This document shows, one piece after another, positions 9,031-17,767 of a DNA stretch of 64,000 bases. Location: assembly GCF_020176955.2 (NCBI RefSeq), contig NZ_JAIUCZ020000001.1, forward strand, positions 124,001 through 188,000, given 5' to 3'. This DNA is from Nocardia sp. alder85J (lineage in GTDB: Bacteria > Actinomycetota > Actinomycetes > Mycobacteriales > Mycobacteriaceae). How positions within the stretch are numbered: position 1 is the stretch's first letter; each line of letters begins with the position of its first letter. A model generated the notes under the pieces. It saw nothing but the letters and a program-made list of their open reading frames with translations, made no database searches and was not told the origin of the DNA. Made by a program: the position numbers and the translations under genes.

Positions 9031-9774
9031 TCAGCCTGCGGCCGGTGCCGTCTGAGCGGGGGTCCCGTGCTGGGCCTGCAACTGGTTGAAGGTCGCGACA
9101 CCGGTGGCGATGCCGACCGGGAGGGCGGCCACGACGCCGCCGACGGTGGCGCCGAGGCCGCCGACCGCGGTCGCGCCGACCACGCAGCCGGCCACCAGCG
9201 CGGGCAGGGTCAGCGTGCCCACCGAGGCCAGCGCCATCAGGGTGCCGCCGGTGGCGATGCCGATCGGGCAGCCCACGGCGATGCCGATCAGCGAGCCGCC
9301 GAGCACGCCCAGGCCCATGGCCAGGCCCATCTGCCCGTCGGCGGCCTCGACGGCCGCGTGCAGATCGGCGTTGAAGTCACCGACCGGCTGGGCCTGCCGG
9401 GCCACGGGAGCCGCGGCCGCCTCGGTGCTGTCGGCCACCGATGCGGCGGCGGGCGCGGACGCCGCCGCACCGGTGTCGGCGGGCGAGGTGGGGCCGATCG
9501 CCTGCACGGGAGCCCCGTACAGCGCGTTGCCCGCCGCGTCCTGGATGCCGATCTGGCCGGCCCGCATCGCAATGCTGCCGATCGGTGTGCGCACGACCGC
9601 CGCGTTCTCGGCCACATTGCCGGTGTACTGCACGCCGGGGGCCAGATCGACGGTCATCGTCCGCTGCTGCGGATCCGGATTCACGGGGTCGGCGTTCGCC
9701 GTACCCGCGGCGATCGCCATGGCCGCCATCGCGGTCAGCGCGGTTAGGGTCGCACCCTGAGTCTTCACCTTCAT
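9031..9774 (-). CDS. Secreted Gly/Ala-rich protein, paralogue 1
   Basis: This 247-residue protein has a clear Sec signal peptide (MKVKTQG, hydrophobic Ala-rich core, cleavage near GTANADP). The mature part has an Ala-rich linker, then a Gly-zipper-like C-terminus with repeated small-residue motifs (GVLGGSLIGIAVGCPIG, VAGCVVGATAVGG) and two conserved Cys. It looks like a membrane-inserting or surface protein of unknown role. The ATG at 9774 was preferred; one at 9786 is also in frame. It is paralogous to the next upstream gene. Confidence 0.8.
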   Translation of the reverse strand: MKVKTQGATLTALTAMAAMAIAAGTANADPVNPDPQQRTMTVDLAPGVQYTGNVAENAAVVRTPIGSIAMRAGQIGIQDAAGNALYGAPVQAIGPTSPADTGAAASAPAAASVADSTEAAAAPVARQAQPVGDFNADLHAAVEAADGQMGLAMGLGVLGGSLIGIAVGCPIGIATGGTLMALASVGTLTLPALVAGCVVGATAVGGLGATVGGVVAALPVGIATGVATFNQLQAQHGTPAQTAPAAG

Positions 9775-9869
9775 GGTCCTGCTCATTTCCTGTCTTGCCG
9801 AATGGTCTGCGGAGTTCGCCGGCCCGCGCGGCCCGGCATCGACGGCTCGGGCCGCGGCGCGGCGGTGGG

Positions 9870-10397
9870 CTACCGGGCGGCCGCGGCGTCCGGCAGCGGC
9901 TGCGCGATCAGGCCCTTGGCGTGCAGGCTCCCGTACTGCTGCCCGACCGCGTCGGCCAGTGGGCCGGCGCCGGTGACGATGCTGCCGACGGTGCCGCCGA
10001 GGAATCCGGCGGTGCCACCGCCGACCACACAGCCGCCGAAGGCCATGATCGGGGTGATGACGGGAACCGCGATCGTCAGCGAACCGGCGGTTACCGCACC
10101 CAGGCCGCAGCCGACGGCCGCGCCGATCGCGGAGCCGACCACGCGGCCCAGGGTGGAGTCGTTGCCCCACGCCATCGCGATCGCGTCGAATGCCTTGGTG
10201 TACTCGGTGTTCGGATCCACGGGCCCGCTCTGGGCCGCGCCGGGAGCCTGCTGCTCATCGACCGGGGCGGCGGCCGGCGCGGCGACCACCGCCGCGTTGT
10301 CCGTGCCGGACGGGGCCGCCGCGGCGGTGCCGGCGGTGACGGCGGACGCGGCGACAGCGAGCGCGAAAAGCGCGGTCACCCTGGAGACCTGGTTCAT
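9870..10397 (-). CDS. Secreted Gly/Ala-rich protein, paralogue 2
   Basis: This 175-residue protein has a signal peptide (MNQVSRVTALF, cleavage near TAAAAP), an Ala/Pro linker and a C-terminal Gly-zipper region (GSAIGAAVGCGLG, GGCVVGGGTAGFLGGTVG). The spacing of GxxxG motifs and two Cys matches the C-terminal half of the downstream protein, so the two arose by tandem duplication. The function is unknown. The 160-bp upstream region is AT-rich for this genome and probably holds the promoter of the pair. Confidence 0.8.
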   Translation of the reverse strand: MNQVSRVTALFALAVAASAVTAGTAAAAPSGTDNAAVVAAPAAAPVDEQQAPGAAQSGPVDPNTEYTKAFDAIAMAWGNDSTLGRVVGSAIGAAVGCGLGAVTAGSLTIAVPVITPIMAFGGCVVGGGTAGFLGGTVGSIVTGAGPLADAVGQQYGSLHAKGLIAQPLPDAAAAR

Positions 10398-10563
10398 GGG
10401 CTCTGGCTTTCTCTCATGTGCGGTTCCGATGCCCGCAAATCATGAGTGATGCAGAACACATCTGAGAAATAATATTCCCGCATGGATGCATTCCCCGATG
10501 TCATAATGCGAGAACGGCATTACAGCGAGGCCGATCACCGATCTGAGAAAACAGTATCGTGTT

Positions 10564-11511
10564 CTACCTGGCGCCGCCGCCGTGCTCCTGCCACCGGGCC
10601 GACGGCCAGCGGCCCGCTTGGACCGCCGTGCGCACCTGCCGGACCAGTTCCTGCGCCACCACTTCCGCGGCGGCCGGCAACCGGCCCGTGCGCGGCATGC
10701 CCAGCACCACCAGGCGGCGGATCTCCGGTTCGCACAGCGGCGCGGCGCTCAGCACCCCGGCCGTCACGTCCGCGACGATGCCCGCGCCGGGCAGGATGGT
10801 CCAGCCGTGCCCGCCCAGCACGAACTGCTTCTGCAGGGCCAGGGAGTTGGTCTGCACGCTGACGTCGAAGAGGACGCCGGTGCGGGCCGCGGCGGTATCG
10901 ATGAGGGCGCGCAGGGCGTGCCCGGGCGCCGGCATCACCAGCGACTGTTCGGCGACCTCGGCCAGCGGGATCGGCCGGTCCGCCCGCAGCCCGGCCTCCG
11001 GCGGCGCCACCGCCCAGAGCTGCTCGCTCAGCAGCGGCACCACGTTCACCGACGGGGTGTCGGTGAGGTTGTACAGCAGCGTGACATCGAGATCGCCGTC
11101 GTCGAGCCAGCGTTGCAGATGTCCGGAATAGCCGGTCTGCATCCGCAGTTCGATGTGCGGATGGCTCGCCTTCACCGCGGTCACCAGCGGCTCGGCCAGG
11201 GTGTCGAGGGTGCTCTCCAGCAATCCGACGGTGACCTGTCCGGACACCTCCCCGCGCTGCGGGTGGATCTCGGCGGTCGCACGGGCCAGCTCGCGCAGCG
11301 CGCGCCGGGACCGTTCGGCCATGATCGCGCCCGCCTCGGTGAGCTGCATCCCGTTGCGGGTGCGTTCGAACAACGCCACGCCGAGTTCGGTCTCCATGGC
11401 CCGGATCTGCCGGGTGACGGCCGGCTGGACCAGATGCAGCAATTCCGCGGCCCGGGTCACACTGCCCACCTCGGCCACGGTCACCAGCGCCTTGAGCTGT
11501 TTCAGGTCCAC
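10564..11511 (-). CDS. LysR-type transcriptional regulator
   Basis: This 315-residue LysR regulator has an N-terminal winged HTH (SVTRAAELLHLVQPAVTRQI, residues about 17-36) and an effector-binding domain beginning near residue 90 (QVTVGLLESTLDTL). It is divergent from the acyl-CoA dehydrogenase operon at 11649 and probably controls it in response to a pathway acid or CoA ester. Two CCATC/GATGG palindromes lie between the two starts and are candidate operators. Confidence 0.9.
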   Translation of the reverse strand: MDLKQLKALVTVAEVGSVTRAAELLHLVQPAVTRQIRAMETELGVALFERTRNGMQLTEAGAIMAERSRRALRELARATAEIHPQRGEVSGQVTVGLLESTLDTLAEPLVTAVKASHPHIELRMQTGYSGHLQRWLDDGDLDVTLLYNLTDTPSVNVVPLLSEQLWAVAPPEAGLRADRPIPLAEVAEQSLVMPAPGHALRALIDTAAARTGVLFDVSVQTNSLALQKQFVLGGHGWTILPGAGIVADVTAGVLSAAPLCEPEIRRLVVLGMPRTGRLPAAAEVVAQELVRQVRTAVQAGRWPSARWQEHGGGAR

Positions 11512-11542
11512 CGGGCCTCCTTATCGCGTCCCGGCATGGGAG

Positions 11543-11591
11543 CCATCAAAAGATGGTATTTCACATGCCTATCCATCAGAGTTCATGATGG
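11543..11591. promoter_or_regulatory. Two CCATC-GATGG palindromes in a divergent promoter
   Basis: CCATC-AAAA-GATGG occupies 11543-11556 and CCATCA-GAGTTCA-TGATGG occupies 11573-11591. Both lie between the LysR gene and the acyl-CoA dehydrogenase gene. Half-sites are identical and the centres are about 33 bp (three helical turns) apart, which fits a LysR tetramer binding site. Confidence 0.6.
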
Positions 11592-11648
11592 TACTGCGGG
11601 CGGATGTCCGAATCCAGACCGATCGGCCGGAACCACGGAAAGAGTGAG

Positions 11649-12821
11649 ATGCACGAGTTGACCGAGGAAGAGACCGCGATCGTCGCCGTGGTGCGCGATT
11701 TCGTCGACCGGGAGGTCAAACCGGTCGTCCAGGAACTCGAGCACGCCAACGTCTATCCCGAGAAGCTCATCGAGCAGATGAAGCAGCTCGGCATCTACGG
11801 GCTGGCCATTCCGGAGCCGTGGGGTGAGGTCAAGGTGTCCACGCCCTGCTACGCGGCCGTCACCGAGGAACTGGCCCGCGGCTGGATGAGCCTGGCCGGC
11901 GCGATGGGCGGCCACACCGTGGTGTCCAAACTGCTGGTCGACTACGGCACCCCGGAACAGCGCGACCGCTACCTGCCGCGGATGGCCACCGGCGAGATCC
12001 GCGCCACCATGGCGCTCACCGAACCCGGCGGCGGTTCCGACCTCCAGGGCCTGCGCACCACCGCCCGCCGCACCGGCGACGAGTACGTCGTCAACGGCTC
12101 GAAGACCTGGATCTCCAACGCGCGCAAGTCCTCCCTGGTCGCACTGCTGTGCAAGACCGACCCGGCCGCGCGGCCGGCGCATCGCGGCATCAGCATCCTG
12201 CTGGTCGAGAAGGGCCCGGCCTTCGCCGATCCGGCCGGCTTCACCGTGTCGCGCGATCTGCCGAAGCTGGGCTACAAGGGCGTGGAGAGCTGCGAGCTGT
12301 CCTTCGACGATCTGCGCGTCCCGGCCTCGGCGCTGCTCGGCGGCGTCGAGGGCGAGGGCTTCGGGCAGATGATGCGCGGGCTGGAGGTCGGGCGGATCCA
12401 GGTGGCCTGCCGTGCCCTCGGTGTCGGCCAGGCGGCCCTCGACGATTCGCTGCGGTACGCCCAGCAGCGCGAGACCTTCGGCACGCCGATCTGGCAGCAC
12501 CAGTCGATCGGCAACTATCTCGCCGACATGGCCACCAAGCTGACCGCCGCCCGGCAGCTGGTCCAGTACGCGGCCCGCCGCTACGACTCCGGCGAGCGCG
12601 CCGACATGGAGGCCGGGATGGCCAAGCTGTACGCCTCCGAGGTGGCGATGGAGGTCGCGCTGAATGCGGTGCGGGTGCACGGCGGGTACGGCTACTCCAC
12701 CGAGTTCGATGTGGAGCGCTACTTCCGGGACGCGCCGCTGATGATCGTCGGCGAGGGCACCAACGAGATCCAGCGCAATGTCATCGCCCGTCAGCTGATC
12801 TCCCGGAACAGGATCGACTGA
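11649..12821 (+). CDS. Acyl-CoA dehydrogenase
   Basis: This 390-residue FAD-dependent acyl-CoA dehydrogenase introduces an alpha-beta double bond into an acyl-CoA. Signatures are ALTEPGGGSDLQG (FAD and substrate loop), WISNA, the QRETFG motif, HGGYGYSTEF and EGTNEIQRN near the C-terminus. The ATG at 11649 follows GGAAAGAG; an in-frame ATG at 11604 adds an atypical N-terminus. The stop is 2 bp from the CoA-transferase start, so the two are coupled. With the CoA-transferase and dehydratase it would activate, desaturate and hydrate a small branched or dicarboxylic acid. Confidence 0.9.
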   Translation: MHELTEEETAIVAVVRDFVDREVKPVVQELEHANVYPEKLIEQMKQLGIYGLAIPEPWGEVKVSTPCYAAVTEELARGWMSLAGAMGGHTVVSKLLVDYGTPEQRDRYLPRMATGEIRATMALTEPGGGSDLQGLRTTARRTGDEYVVNGSKTWISNARKSSLVALLCKTDPAARPAHRGISILLVEKGPAFADPAGFTVSRDLPKLGYKGVESCELSFDDLRVPASALLGGVEGEGFGQMMRGLEVGRIQVACRALGVGQAALDDSLRYAQQRETFGTPIWQHQSIGNYLADMATKLTAARQLVQYAARRYDSGERADMEAGMAKLYASEVAMEVALNAVRVHGGYGYSTEFDVERYFRDAPLMIVGEGTNEIQRNVIARQLISRNRID

Positions 12822-12823
12822 GC

Positions 12824-14014
12824 TTGTCCGGCAACGATTTTCCCGAAGCCGGGATCCGCCGTCCGCTGGACGGCATCCTGGTGGTCGCGGTCGAACAGGC
12901 CGTGGCCGCGCCGTTCGCCACCCGCCAGCTGGCCGACCTCGGCGCGCGTGTCATCAAGGTGGAGCGCCCGGGGGCCGGCGATTTCGCCCGCGGCTACGAC
13001 CGGACCGTGCACGGCGAATCCAGCTATTTCGTCTGGCTCAACCGCGGTAAGGAGAGCGTCGAGCTGGATCTCAAACAGCCCGGCGACCGGCGGGTACTGG
13101 ACGCGATCATCGGCCGGGCCGACGTGTTCGTGCAGAATCTGGTGCCGGGCGCGGCCGAGCGGGCGGGTCTGGACGCCGGGACGCTGCGTGCCGCGCGGCC
13201 GGAACTGGTCCACTGCGCCATCTCCGGCTACGGACCCGAGGGCCCGTATCGCGCGAAAAAGGCCTACGACCTGCTGTTGCAGTGCGAGACCGGACTGGTG
13301 CTGTCCACCGGCACCCCGGAGACGCCGGCCAAGGCCGGATTCTCCGTCGCCGACATCGCCACCGGTATGTACGCCTACAGCGGCATCCTGACCGCGCTCT
13401 ACGACCGCGACCACACCGGCCGCGGCGCGTCGCTGCACGTGGCGATGATCGACGCGCTCGGCGAGTGGATGAGTCAGCCCGCCTATTTCTCTCGCTACGG
13501 CGCCGAGCCGCCGCGGCGGACGGCCGCGAAACATCCCTCGATCTCGCCCTACGGCCCGTACCGGACCGCCGACGGCACTGTGTTCCTGGGCGTGCAGAAC
13601 GATCGGGAATGGCAGCGGCTGTGCCGCGAGGTGCTGAAACAGCCCGCACTGCTGGACGATCCGCGGTTCGGCGGCAATCCGGACCGGGTCGCCCACGACC
13701 GGGAGCTGGCCGCACTGCTGGAGCGGGCCTTCGCCGCGCACACCAGCGCCGAGGTGGTCGACCTGCTGGAGGCGGCGGGTATCGCCAACGCGCTGCTGCG
13801 CACGCCCGAGGAGCTGACCCGGCATCCGCAACTGGTGGCCCGGGACCGGTTCCGTGCCGTGCCGCTGCCCACCGGCACGATGGAGGCGATGCTGCCGCCG
13901 GTGATGTCGGACGCCTGGGAACCGGCCATGGGCGCGGTGCCGCCGCTCGGTGCGCACACCGCGGCGGTGCGGGCGGAGTTCGGTGGCCCGGGCACCGGTG
14001 CGGAGGCCCGGTGA
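12824..14014 (+). CDS. CaiB/BaiF (class III) CoA-transferase
   Basis: This 396-residue CoA-transferase moves CoA between carboxylic acids. It has the family N-terminus (VVAVEQAVAAPFATRQLADLGA), the motif VIKVERPGAGDFARG, and VADIATGMYAYSGILTAL, which carries the catalytic Asp that forms the acyl anhydride. The best start is a TTG at 12824, two bases after the dehydrogenase stop; no in-frame ATG or GTG precedes the conserved core. The acid it activates is unknown. Its last codons fall in a 52-bp tandem repeat. Confidence 0.88.
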   Translation: MSGNDFPEAGIRRPLDGILVVAVEQAVAAPFATRQLADLGARVIKVERPGAGDFARGYDRTVHGESSYFVWLNRGKESVELDLKQPGDRRVLDAIIGRADVFVQNLVPGAAERAGLDAGTLRAARPELVHCAISGYGPEGPYRAKKAYDLLLQCETGLVLSTGTPETPAKAGFSVADIATGMYAYSGILTALYDRDHTGRGASLHVAMIDALGEWMSQPAYFSRYGAEPPRRTAAKHPSISPYGPYRTADGTVFLGVQNDREWQRLCREVLKQPALLDDPRFGGNPDRVAHDRELAALLERAFAAHTSAEVVDLLEAAGIANALLRTPEELTRHPQLVARDRFRAVPLPTGTMEAMLPPVMSDAWEPAMGAVPPLGAHTAAVRAEFGGPGTGAEAR

Positions 14015-14101
14015 CCCGTCGGCCAGCGTGGGAGTCGCGTGCCGGTTCCGGTGCGGGGGTCCGGTGACTCGCCGGTCGGGCGGGGGTCGTGGGCCGGTTC
14101 C
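13997..14101 (+). repeat. 52/53-bp imperfect tandem duplication at a gene end
   Basis: The segment 13997-14049 (GGTGCGGAGGCCCGGTGACC...) is repeated at 14050-14101 with scattered substitutions, and a third, decayed copy follows. The first copy contains the last codons and the TGA of the CoA-transferase, so the tail of that gene has been duplicated into the intergenic space. Confidence 0.7.
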
Positions 14102-14226
14102 GGTGGGCGGGCCCGGCGGGCCGTCGGTCACGCTGGAGTGGTGGCCGGGTGCGGCATGACGGCGCGGTGCTCGCCGGGCCGCGGCCGGATTCGGCGTGCG
14201 GTGAACGAATGGTGAAGGAGGACAGG

Positions 14227-15069
14227 GTGGTTCAGGCAGGCGACGTGGGAGGTACAGCGGTGCCCGAGGTGGTCGAGCGCAGCGAGGTGTTGCTGCCCGG
14301 TCCGGCGCAGGCGCTGGCGGGGCTGCTCGGGGTGACGCCGCCGCAGGCGGAACTGCCGCTGCTGTGGCACTGGATCTATCTGCTGGACCGGCCCGCACAG
14401 GCCGATCTGGGCCCCGACGGCCACCCGATCCGCAACACCGCACCGGCCCCGCCCGGGCCGGGCCGGCGGCGGATGTGGGCCGGCGGCCGGGTCGTCTCGC
14501 ACGCGCCGCTGCGGCTCGGCGAGGAGGCCACCCGGCGCACCGAAGTGCTGGAGGTGAAGGACAAGCAGGGCCGCTCCGGGCCGCTGACCTTCCTCACCGT
14601 CGGTCATCGGATCAGTCAGGGCGGCCGGCTGGTGGTCGAGGAACGCCAGGACATCGTGTACCGGGAGGCGGCGAGCGGACCGCGGCAGGACACGGCCGAG
14701 GCCGTCGCGGAGGTGCCGGTCGGTCCGGACGAATGGGCGATCGAGACCTCGCCGACCCTGCTGTTCCGCTATTCGGCGCTCACCTACAACGCGCACCGCA
14801 TCCACTACGACCGGGACTACGCACGCGATGTCGAGGGCTATCCCGGCCTGCTGGTGCACGGCCCGTTGCAGGCGGTCGCGATGGCCGAGCTGGCCCGCGC
14901 TCGCGGGGCGTCCGGCAACCTGGACTTCGACTATCGGCTGCGCACACCGCTGTTCGACCATCAGGGCCTGATCATCGGCCTCACCGAGAACGACGGGGAG
15001 ACCACGGTCGTCGCCCGCGACCGGACCGGACGGGAGACGGCCTCCGGCACCCTGCGCAAGGCGGGCTGA
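14227..15069 (+). CDS. FAS1-like / mesaconyl-C4-CoA hydratase-type dehydratase
   Basis: This 280-residue protein is a double hot-dog (MaoC-superfamily) hydratase. The segments [19 protein letters not shown] and [10 protein letters not shown] are typical of the FAS1-like dehydratase domain, and the C-terminal half has the hydratase-2 core [13 protein letters not shown] and LLVHGPLQA. Family members hydrate mesaconyl-C4-CoA or similar enoyl-CoAs. GTG at 14227 was chosen because AAGGAGG lies at 14215-14221; an ATG at 14209 lacks a site. With the CoA-transferase and dehydrogenase this suggests methylsuccinate/mesaconate-type catabolism, which is an inference. Confidence 0.82.
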   Translation: MVQAGDVGGTAVPEVVERSEVLLPGPAQALAGLLGVTPPQAELPLLWHWIYLLDRPAQADLGPDGHPIRNTAPAPPGPGRRRMWAGGRVVSHAPLRLGEEATRRTEVLEVKDKQGRSGPLTFLTVGHRISQGGRLVVEERQDIVYREAASGPRQDTAEAVAEVPVGPDEWAIETSPTLLFRYSALTYNAHRIHYDRDYARDVEGYPGLLVHGPLQAVAMAELARARGASGNLDFDYRLRTPLFDHQGLIIGLTENDGETTVVARDRTGRETASGTLRKAG

Positions 15070-15118
15070 GGCGGCCCGACCGGGTCCGCGGCCGATCACG
15101 CTCACCTACCATGGAGTG

Positions 15119-15445
15119 ATGTCCGATAAGATCTCGCACGTGACCGACGGTTCCTTCGAATCGGAGGTGCTCCAGGCCGAGGGACCGGTTCTGGTCGACT
15201 TCTGGGCGGAGTGGTGCCCGCCGTGCAAGGCGGTCGCACCGATCCTCGACGAGATCGCCGAGGAGCTCGACGGCCGGGTCACCATCGTCAAGGTCGACGT
15301 CGACGCGAATCCGGCCACGCCCGGCAAGTACGGCATACAGGGCATTCCGACCATGTTGCTGTTCAAGAAGGGTGAGGTCGCCGCCACGCAGGTGGGCGCC
15401 GCGCCCAAGGGGCAGCTGATCGAATTTCTCGAGAGCAATATCTGA
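15119..15445 (+). CDS. Thioredoxin with a WCPPC active site
   Basis: This is a 108-residue single-domain thioredoxin. The active site at residues 32-36 is WCPPC, in place of the usual WCGPC. The cis-Pro loop (GIPTMLLF) and buried Asp (VLVDFWAEW) are present. A Pro for Gly at this position raises reducing strength and alters partner choice in studied thioredoxins. It follows the dehydratase by 49 bp but is probably a separate unit. A thioredoxin-reductase-like flavoprotein lies at 17768. Confidence 0.92.
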   Translation: MSDKISHVTDGSFESEVLQAEGPVLVDFWAEWCPPCKAVAPILDEIAEELDGRVTIVKVDVDANPATPGKYGIQGIPTMLLFKKGEVAATQVGAAPKGQLIEFLESNI

Positions 15446-15721
15446 TCCCGTCGCCTCCGCCGCGGCGGCCGGACTCGGTCGCCGTCGTGGGGGCGTCGGC
15501 CGCGCCGAGCGGTAACAGCTTGCGGCGCAACGCATCCGGAACTCCGAGACCGGTTGTTCCGATCGGCCACGGCCGGTGTCCGGAAGGCATTCGGCGCGTT
15601 CGTTTCTCGACGTGCGGGAGTGTGAAAAGTCCGGCGCCACGGGCGAATCGGACTTATGGGATGCCGACACAGTATCCGCGCTGAATCGTTTGCGGGGAAT
15701 TGGCCGTTAGGCTGTTCGCCC

Positions 15722-16528
15722 ATGACCCCCATCGGTTCCGAGAGTGGTGACAATGTCGACGAGCAGAGTGCGGGAGAGGTGCATCGTCGCAGCTTGTTGT
15801 CTCGGTTCCGGGGTTTCCGGCCGGGGCCGCTGCACGCCTCGGTCATAGTTTCCTGCGTTGTTGCGGTCAAATCGTTCGCAATGTCCTTCGCGGCCCTGCA
15901 CAGTCTCGCGATCCGCAACTTCGTGCCGCCCGATCTGGCCGCCAACGTGCCGACCGCCGTCGACGGGCTGATGGTCGGTTCCGTCATCGCCACCGCGTTC
16001 TTCCATCGCCGCAGTGCGGGCTGGTGGTACGCCGTGGCGCTGTTCGTCCTGTCGACGCTGGTCTCGGTGGCCGGAAACATCGAGTACGCCCGCGAGATCG
16101 GCGGCGACGGCGTGGCGGTCGCGATCCACGCGGGGATGCCGCTGACGATGATGTTCGCGGTACACCTGACCCTGCTGCTGTGGAACAACGGCAAACAGGA
16201 AGGCCGCGAGTGGGTTTCCGGTCCCGAGGCGGCCCCGGCCGTCGCGGGTGCCGGTCCGGTCGGCGCCGGTCCGGCGCCGGCCGCTGCCGCTGCGCCGCCG
16301 ACGGTCGTCGGTGTCGCGCCGACCGTCGTCACGGCGGCACCGACCATCGTCGAGGCCGAGACCGTGCAACTGGTTCCGGTCGATCCGTTCCTGGAGAGTG
16401 TGGCCGGGCATCTGCGCAATTTCGAACCGGCGCAGCGAATTGCCACGCGGCATTTCGAACCCGGCGCGGCCGACATCCAGTTCCCCGCCGGTCCCCGCTA
16501 CCAACCGCGGGCCGGTGAGCGCGTCTGA
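15722..16528 (+). CDS. DUF2637-family membrane protein
   Basis: This 268-residue protein has four predicted helices between residues about 35 and 160 (ASVIVSCVVAVKSF, VDGLMVGSVIATAFF, WWYAVALFVLSTLVSVAGN, MPLTMMFAVHLTLLL). The pattern SFAALHSLA, PTAVDGLMV and SVAGNIEYA matches DUF2637, common on actinobacterial conjugative elements and on chromosomes. The cytosolic C-terminus is Ala/Pro/Val-rich and low complexity (residues about 165-215). The function is unknown. The 276 bp before it hold no gene or clear signal. Confidence 0.75.
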   Translation: MTPIGSESGDNVDEQSAGEVHRRSLLSRFRGFRPGPLHASVIVSCVVAVKSFAMSFAALHSLAIRNFVPPDLAANVPTAVDGLMVGSVIATAFFHRRSAGWWYAVALFVLSTLVSVAGNIEYAREIGGDGVAVAIHAGMPLTMMFAVHLTLLLWNNGKQEGREWVSGPEAAPAVAGAGPVGAGPAPAAAAAPPTVVGVAPTVVTAAPTIVEAETVQLVPVDPFLESVAGHLRNFEPAQRIATRHFEPGAADIQFPAGPRYQPRAGERV

Positions 16529-16600
16529 GCTTGTCGCCCCGGACGCGTACCGTAATCCGAAGTTCTTCCGTCACTGTCGAATTCGTCAAATGGAGTGAGC

Positions 16601-17071
16601 ATGCCCGCAGCGATGTGTCAGAACCTGGATGTGAATCAGTTCCGCGAGGTGGCGGGACGATTGGCATCGATCATTCAGAACAGCCCGGATCGGACCGCCG
16701 CGCTGAACCGATTCGTGGAGGCGGTGTCCGACGCGGACGTGTTCACCGACATGGTGATCAGCTACGCCGGCCGCTGGCTCGCCGAGACCAGCGGGCAGTC
16801 CGTGCTGATCGGCCCGGAGATGTTCTGGCAGTTGTCCTCTCCCGACACCCGCGCCACCGGACTGGTCGGCGACGGGGGCTGCGCCGACAACGGCTGCGGT
16901 GAGCGCAGCCGGAAGATGCTGCTGGTCTGCGTGCTGGAGGGCCTGGCGCAGAACCACTGGCATCCCTCCGGCGTGTCCGAGCACCGCGCGCCCGCGAGCA
17001 TGCTCACCGATCCCCGGCTCGGCGCGGGCGGACTGCTGGATCACCGGATGGCGACCAACGGCGTCGGCTGA
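16601..17071 (+). CDS. Hypothetical protein with a Cys/Gly motif
   Basis: This is a 156-residue soluble protein with no recognised family. The N-terminal half is helical (QFREVAGRLASIIQNS, ALNRFVEAVSDADVFTDMV). A central GDGGCADNGCGERS holds two Cys and could bind metal. There is no signal peptide or membrane helix. ATG at 16601 is preceded by GGAGTGAGC. It follows the DUF2637 gene by 72 bp and ends 26 bp from a convergent regulator gene. Confidence 0.7.
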   Translation: MPAAMCQNLDVNQFREVAGRLASIIQNSPDRTAALNRFVEAVSDADVFTDMVISYAGRWLAETSGQSVLIGPEMFWQLSSPDTRATGLVGDGGCADNGCGERSRKMLLVCVLEGLAQNHWHPSGVSEHRAPASMLTDPRLGAGGLLDHRMATNGVG

Positions 17072-17097
17072 CGGTCGCCCGCGGCTGCGGGTGGCGA

Positions 17098-17700
17098 TCA
17101 GTCGGAGTCCGCGGGTGGTGGTCCGGCGTTCTTCGGGCGAGCGCGGAAATGGGCGCGCTCGCCCTGGGACCCGAAGAGGCTGAGGAATTCGACCGGTTCG
17201 TCGGAGGCGGCGCCGAACCAGTGCGGCAGCCGGGTGTCGAATTCCGCGGCCTCGCCGGGCACCAGGATGTGGTCGTGGTCGGCGAGGATCAGCCGCAGCC
17301 GGCCGTTGAGGACGTACAGCCATTCGTAGCCCTCGTGGGTGCGCGGTTCGGGGGAGCGGCGCAGGCCCGGCGGAATGATCATCTTGTACGCCTGGATGCC
17401 GCCCGCGCGGCGGGTCAGCGGAATCATCGTGAGCCCGTGCCGGGTGAGCGGGCGCATGTGCACGCGCGGATCGCCGGTCGGCGGCGCGTCCACCAGTTCG
17501 TCGAGGGTGACGCCGTGCGCGCGGGCCAGCGGCAGCAGTTGTTCCAGGGTGGGCCGCCGGCCACCGGACTCCAGCCGCGACAGCGTGCTGACCGAGATTC
17601 CGGTGGCGGCCGAGAGCTCGGCGAGGGTGGCCTCGCGCTGGATGCGCAGCGCCCGCAGCCGCGGCCCCACGGCATCCAGCGTCCGATCGAAGTCCTCCAT
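17098..17700 (-). CDS. XRE-family regulator with C-terminal cupin
   Basis: This 200-residue regulator has a Cro/CI-type HTH at about residues 14-65 (ATLAELSAATGISVSTLSRLESG) and a cupin domain at about 110-185 (RTHEGYEWLYVLNGRLRLIL, LVPGEAAEFDTRLPHWFG). Members sense a small ligand or metal with the cupin and repress nearby genes. The ATG at 17700 sits 9 bp from an exact inverted repeat, so autorepression and control of the divergent flavoprotein are likely. Confidence 0.9.
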   Translation of the reverse strand: MEDFDRTLDAVGPRLRALRIQREATLAELSAATGISVSTLSRLESGGRRPTLEQLLPLARAHGVTLDELVDAPPTGDPRVHMRPLTRHGLTMIPLTRRAGGIQAYKMIIPPGLRRSPEPRTHEGYEWLYVLNGRLRLILADHDHILVPGEAAEFDTRLPHWFGAASDEPVEFLSLFGSQGERAHFRARPKNAGPPPADSD

Positions 17701-17709
17701 GCCCGACAG

Positions 17710-17747
17710 TTTGCCACAACGGCAAATCTGTTTGCCATTCTGGCGGG
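17710..17747. promoter_or_regulatory. Twin 17-bp operators TTTGCC-N5-GGCAAA
   Basis: A perfect inverted repeat TTTGCC-ACAAC-GGCAAA at 17710-17726 is followed by TTTGCC-ATTCT-GGCGGG at 17731-17747. The centres are 21 bp apart, two helical turns. They lie between the divergent starts of the XRE-cupin regulator (17700) and the flavoprotein (17768), which makes them the likely binding sites of that regulator. Confidence 0.75.
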
Positions 17748-17767
17748 TGGGTCGGCATGGTGGGCAC

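Noticed and set aside
7474..9747. 757-codon plus-strand frame opposite the aldehyde dehydrogenase
   Set aside because: It runs across two genes and an intergenic terminator with His/Arg/Gly-rich low-quality sequence, while the minus-strand ALDH has all motifs.
11649..12821. DszC candidate (acyl-CoA-dehydrogenase-like sulfide monooxygenase)
   Set aside because: The sequence has normal acyl-CoA dehydrogenase signatures and lies with CoA-transferase and dehydratase genes, far from the sulfur island.
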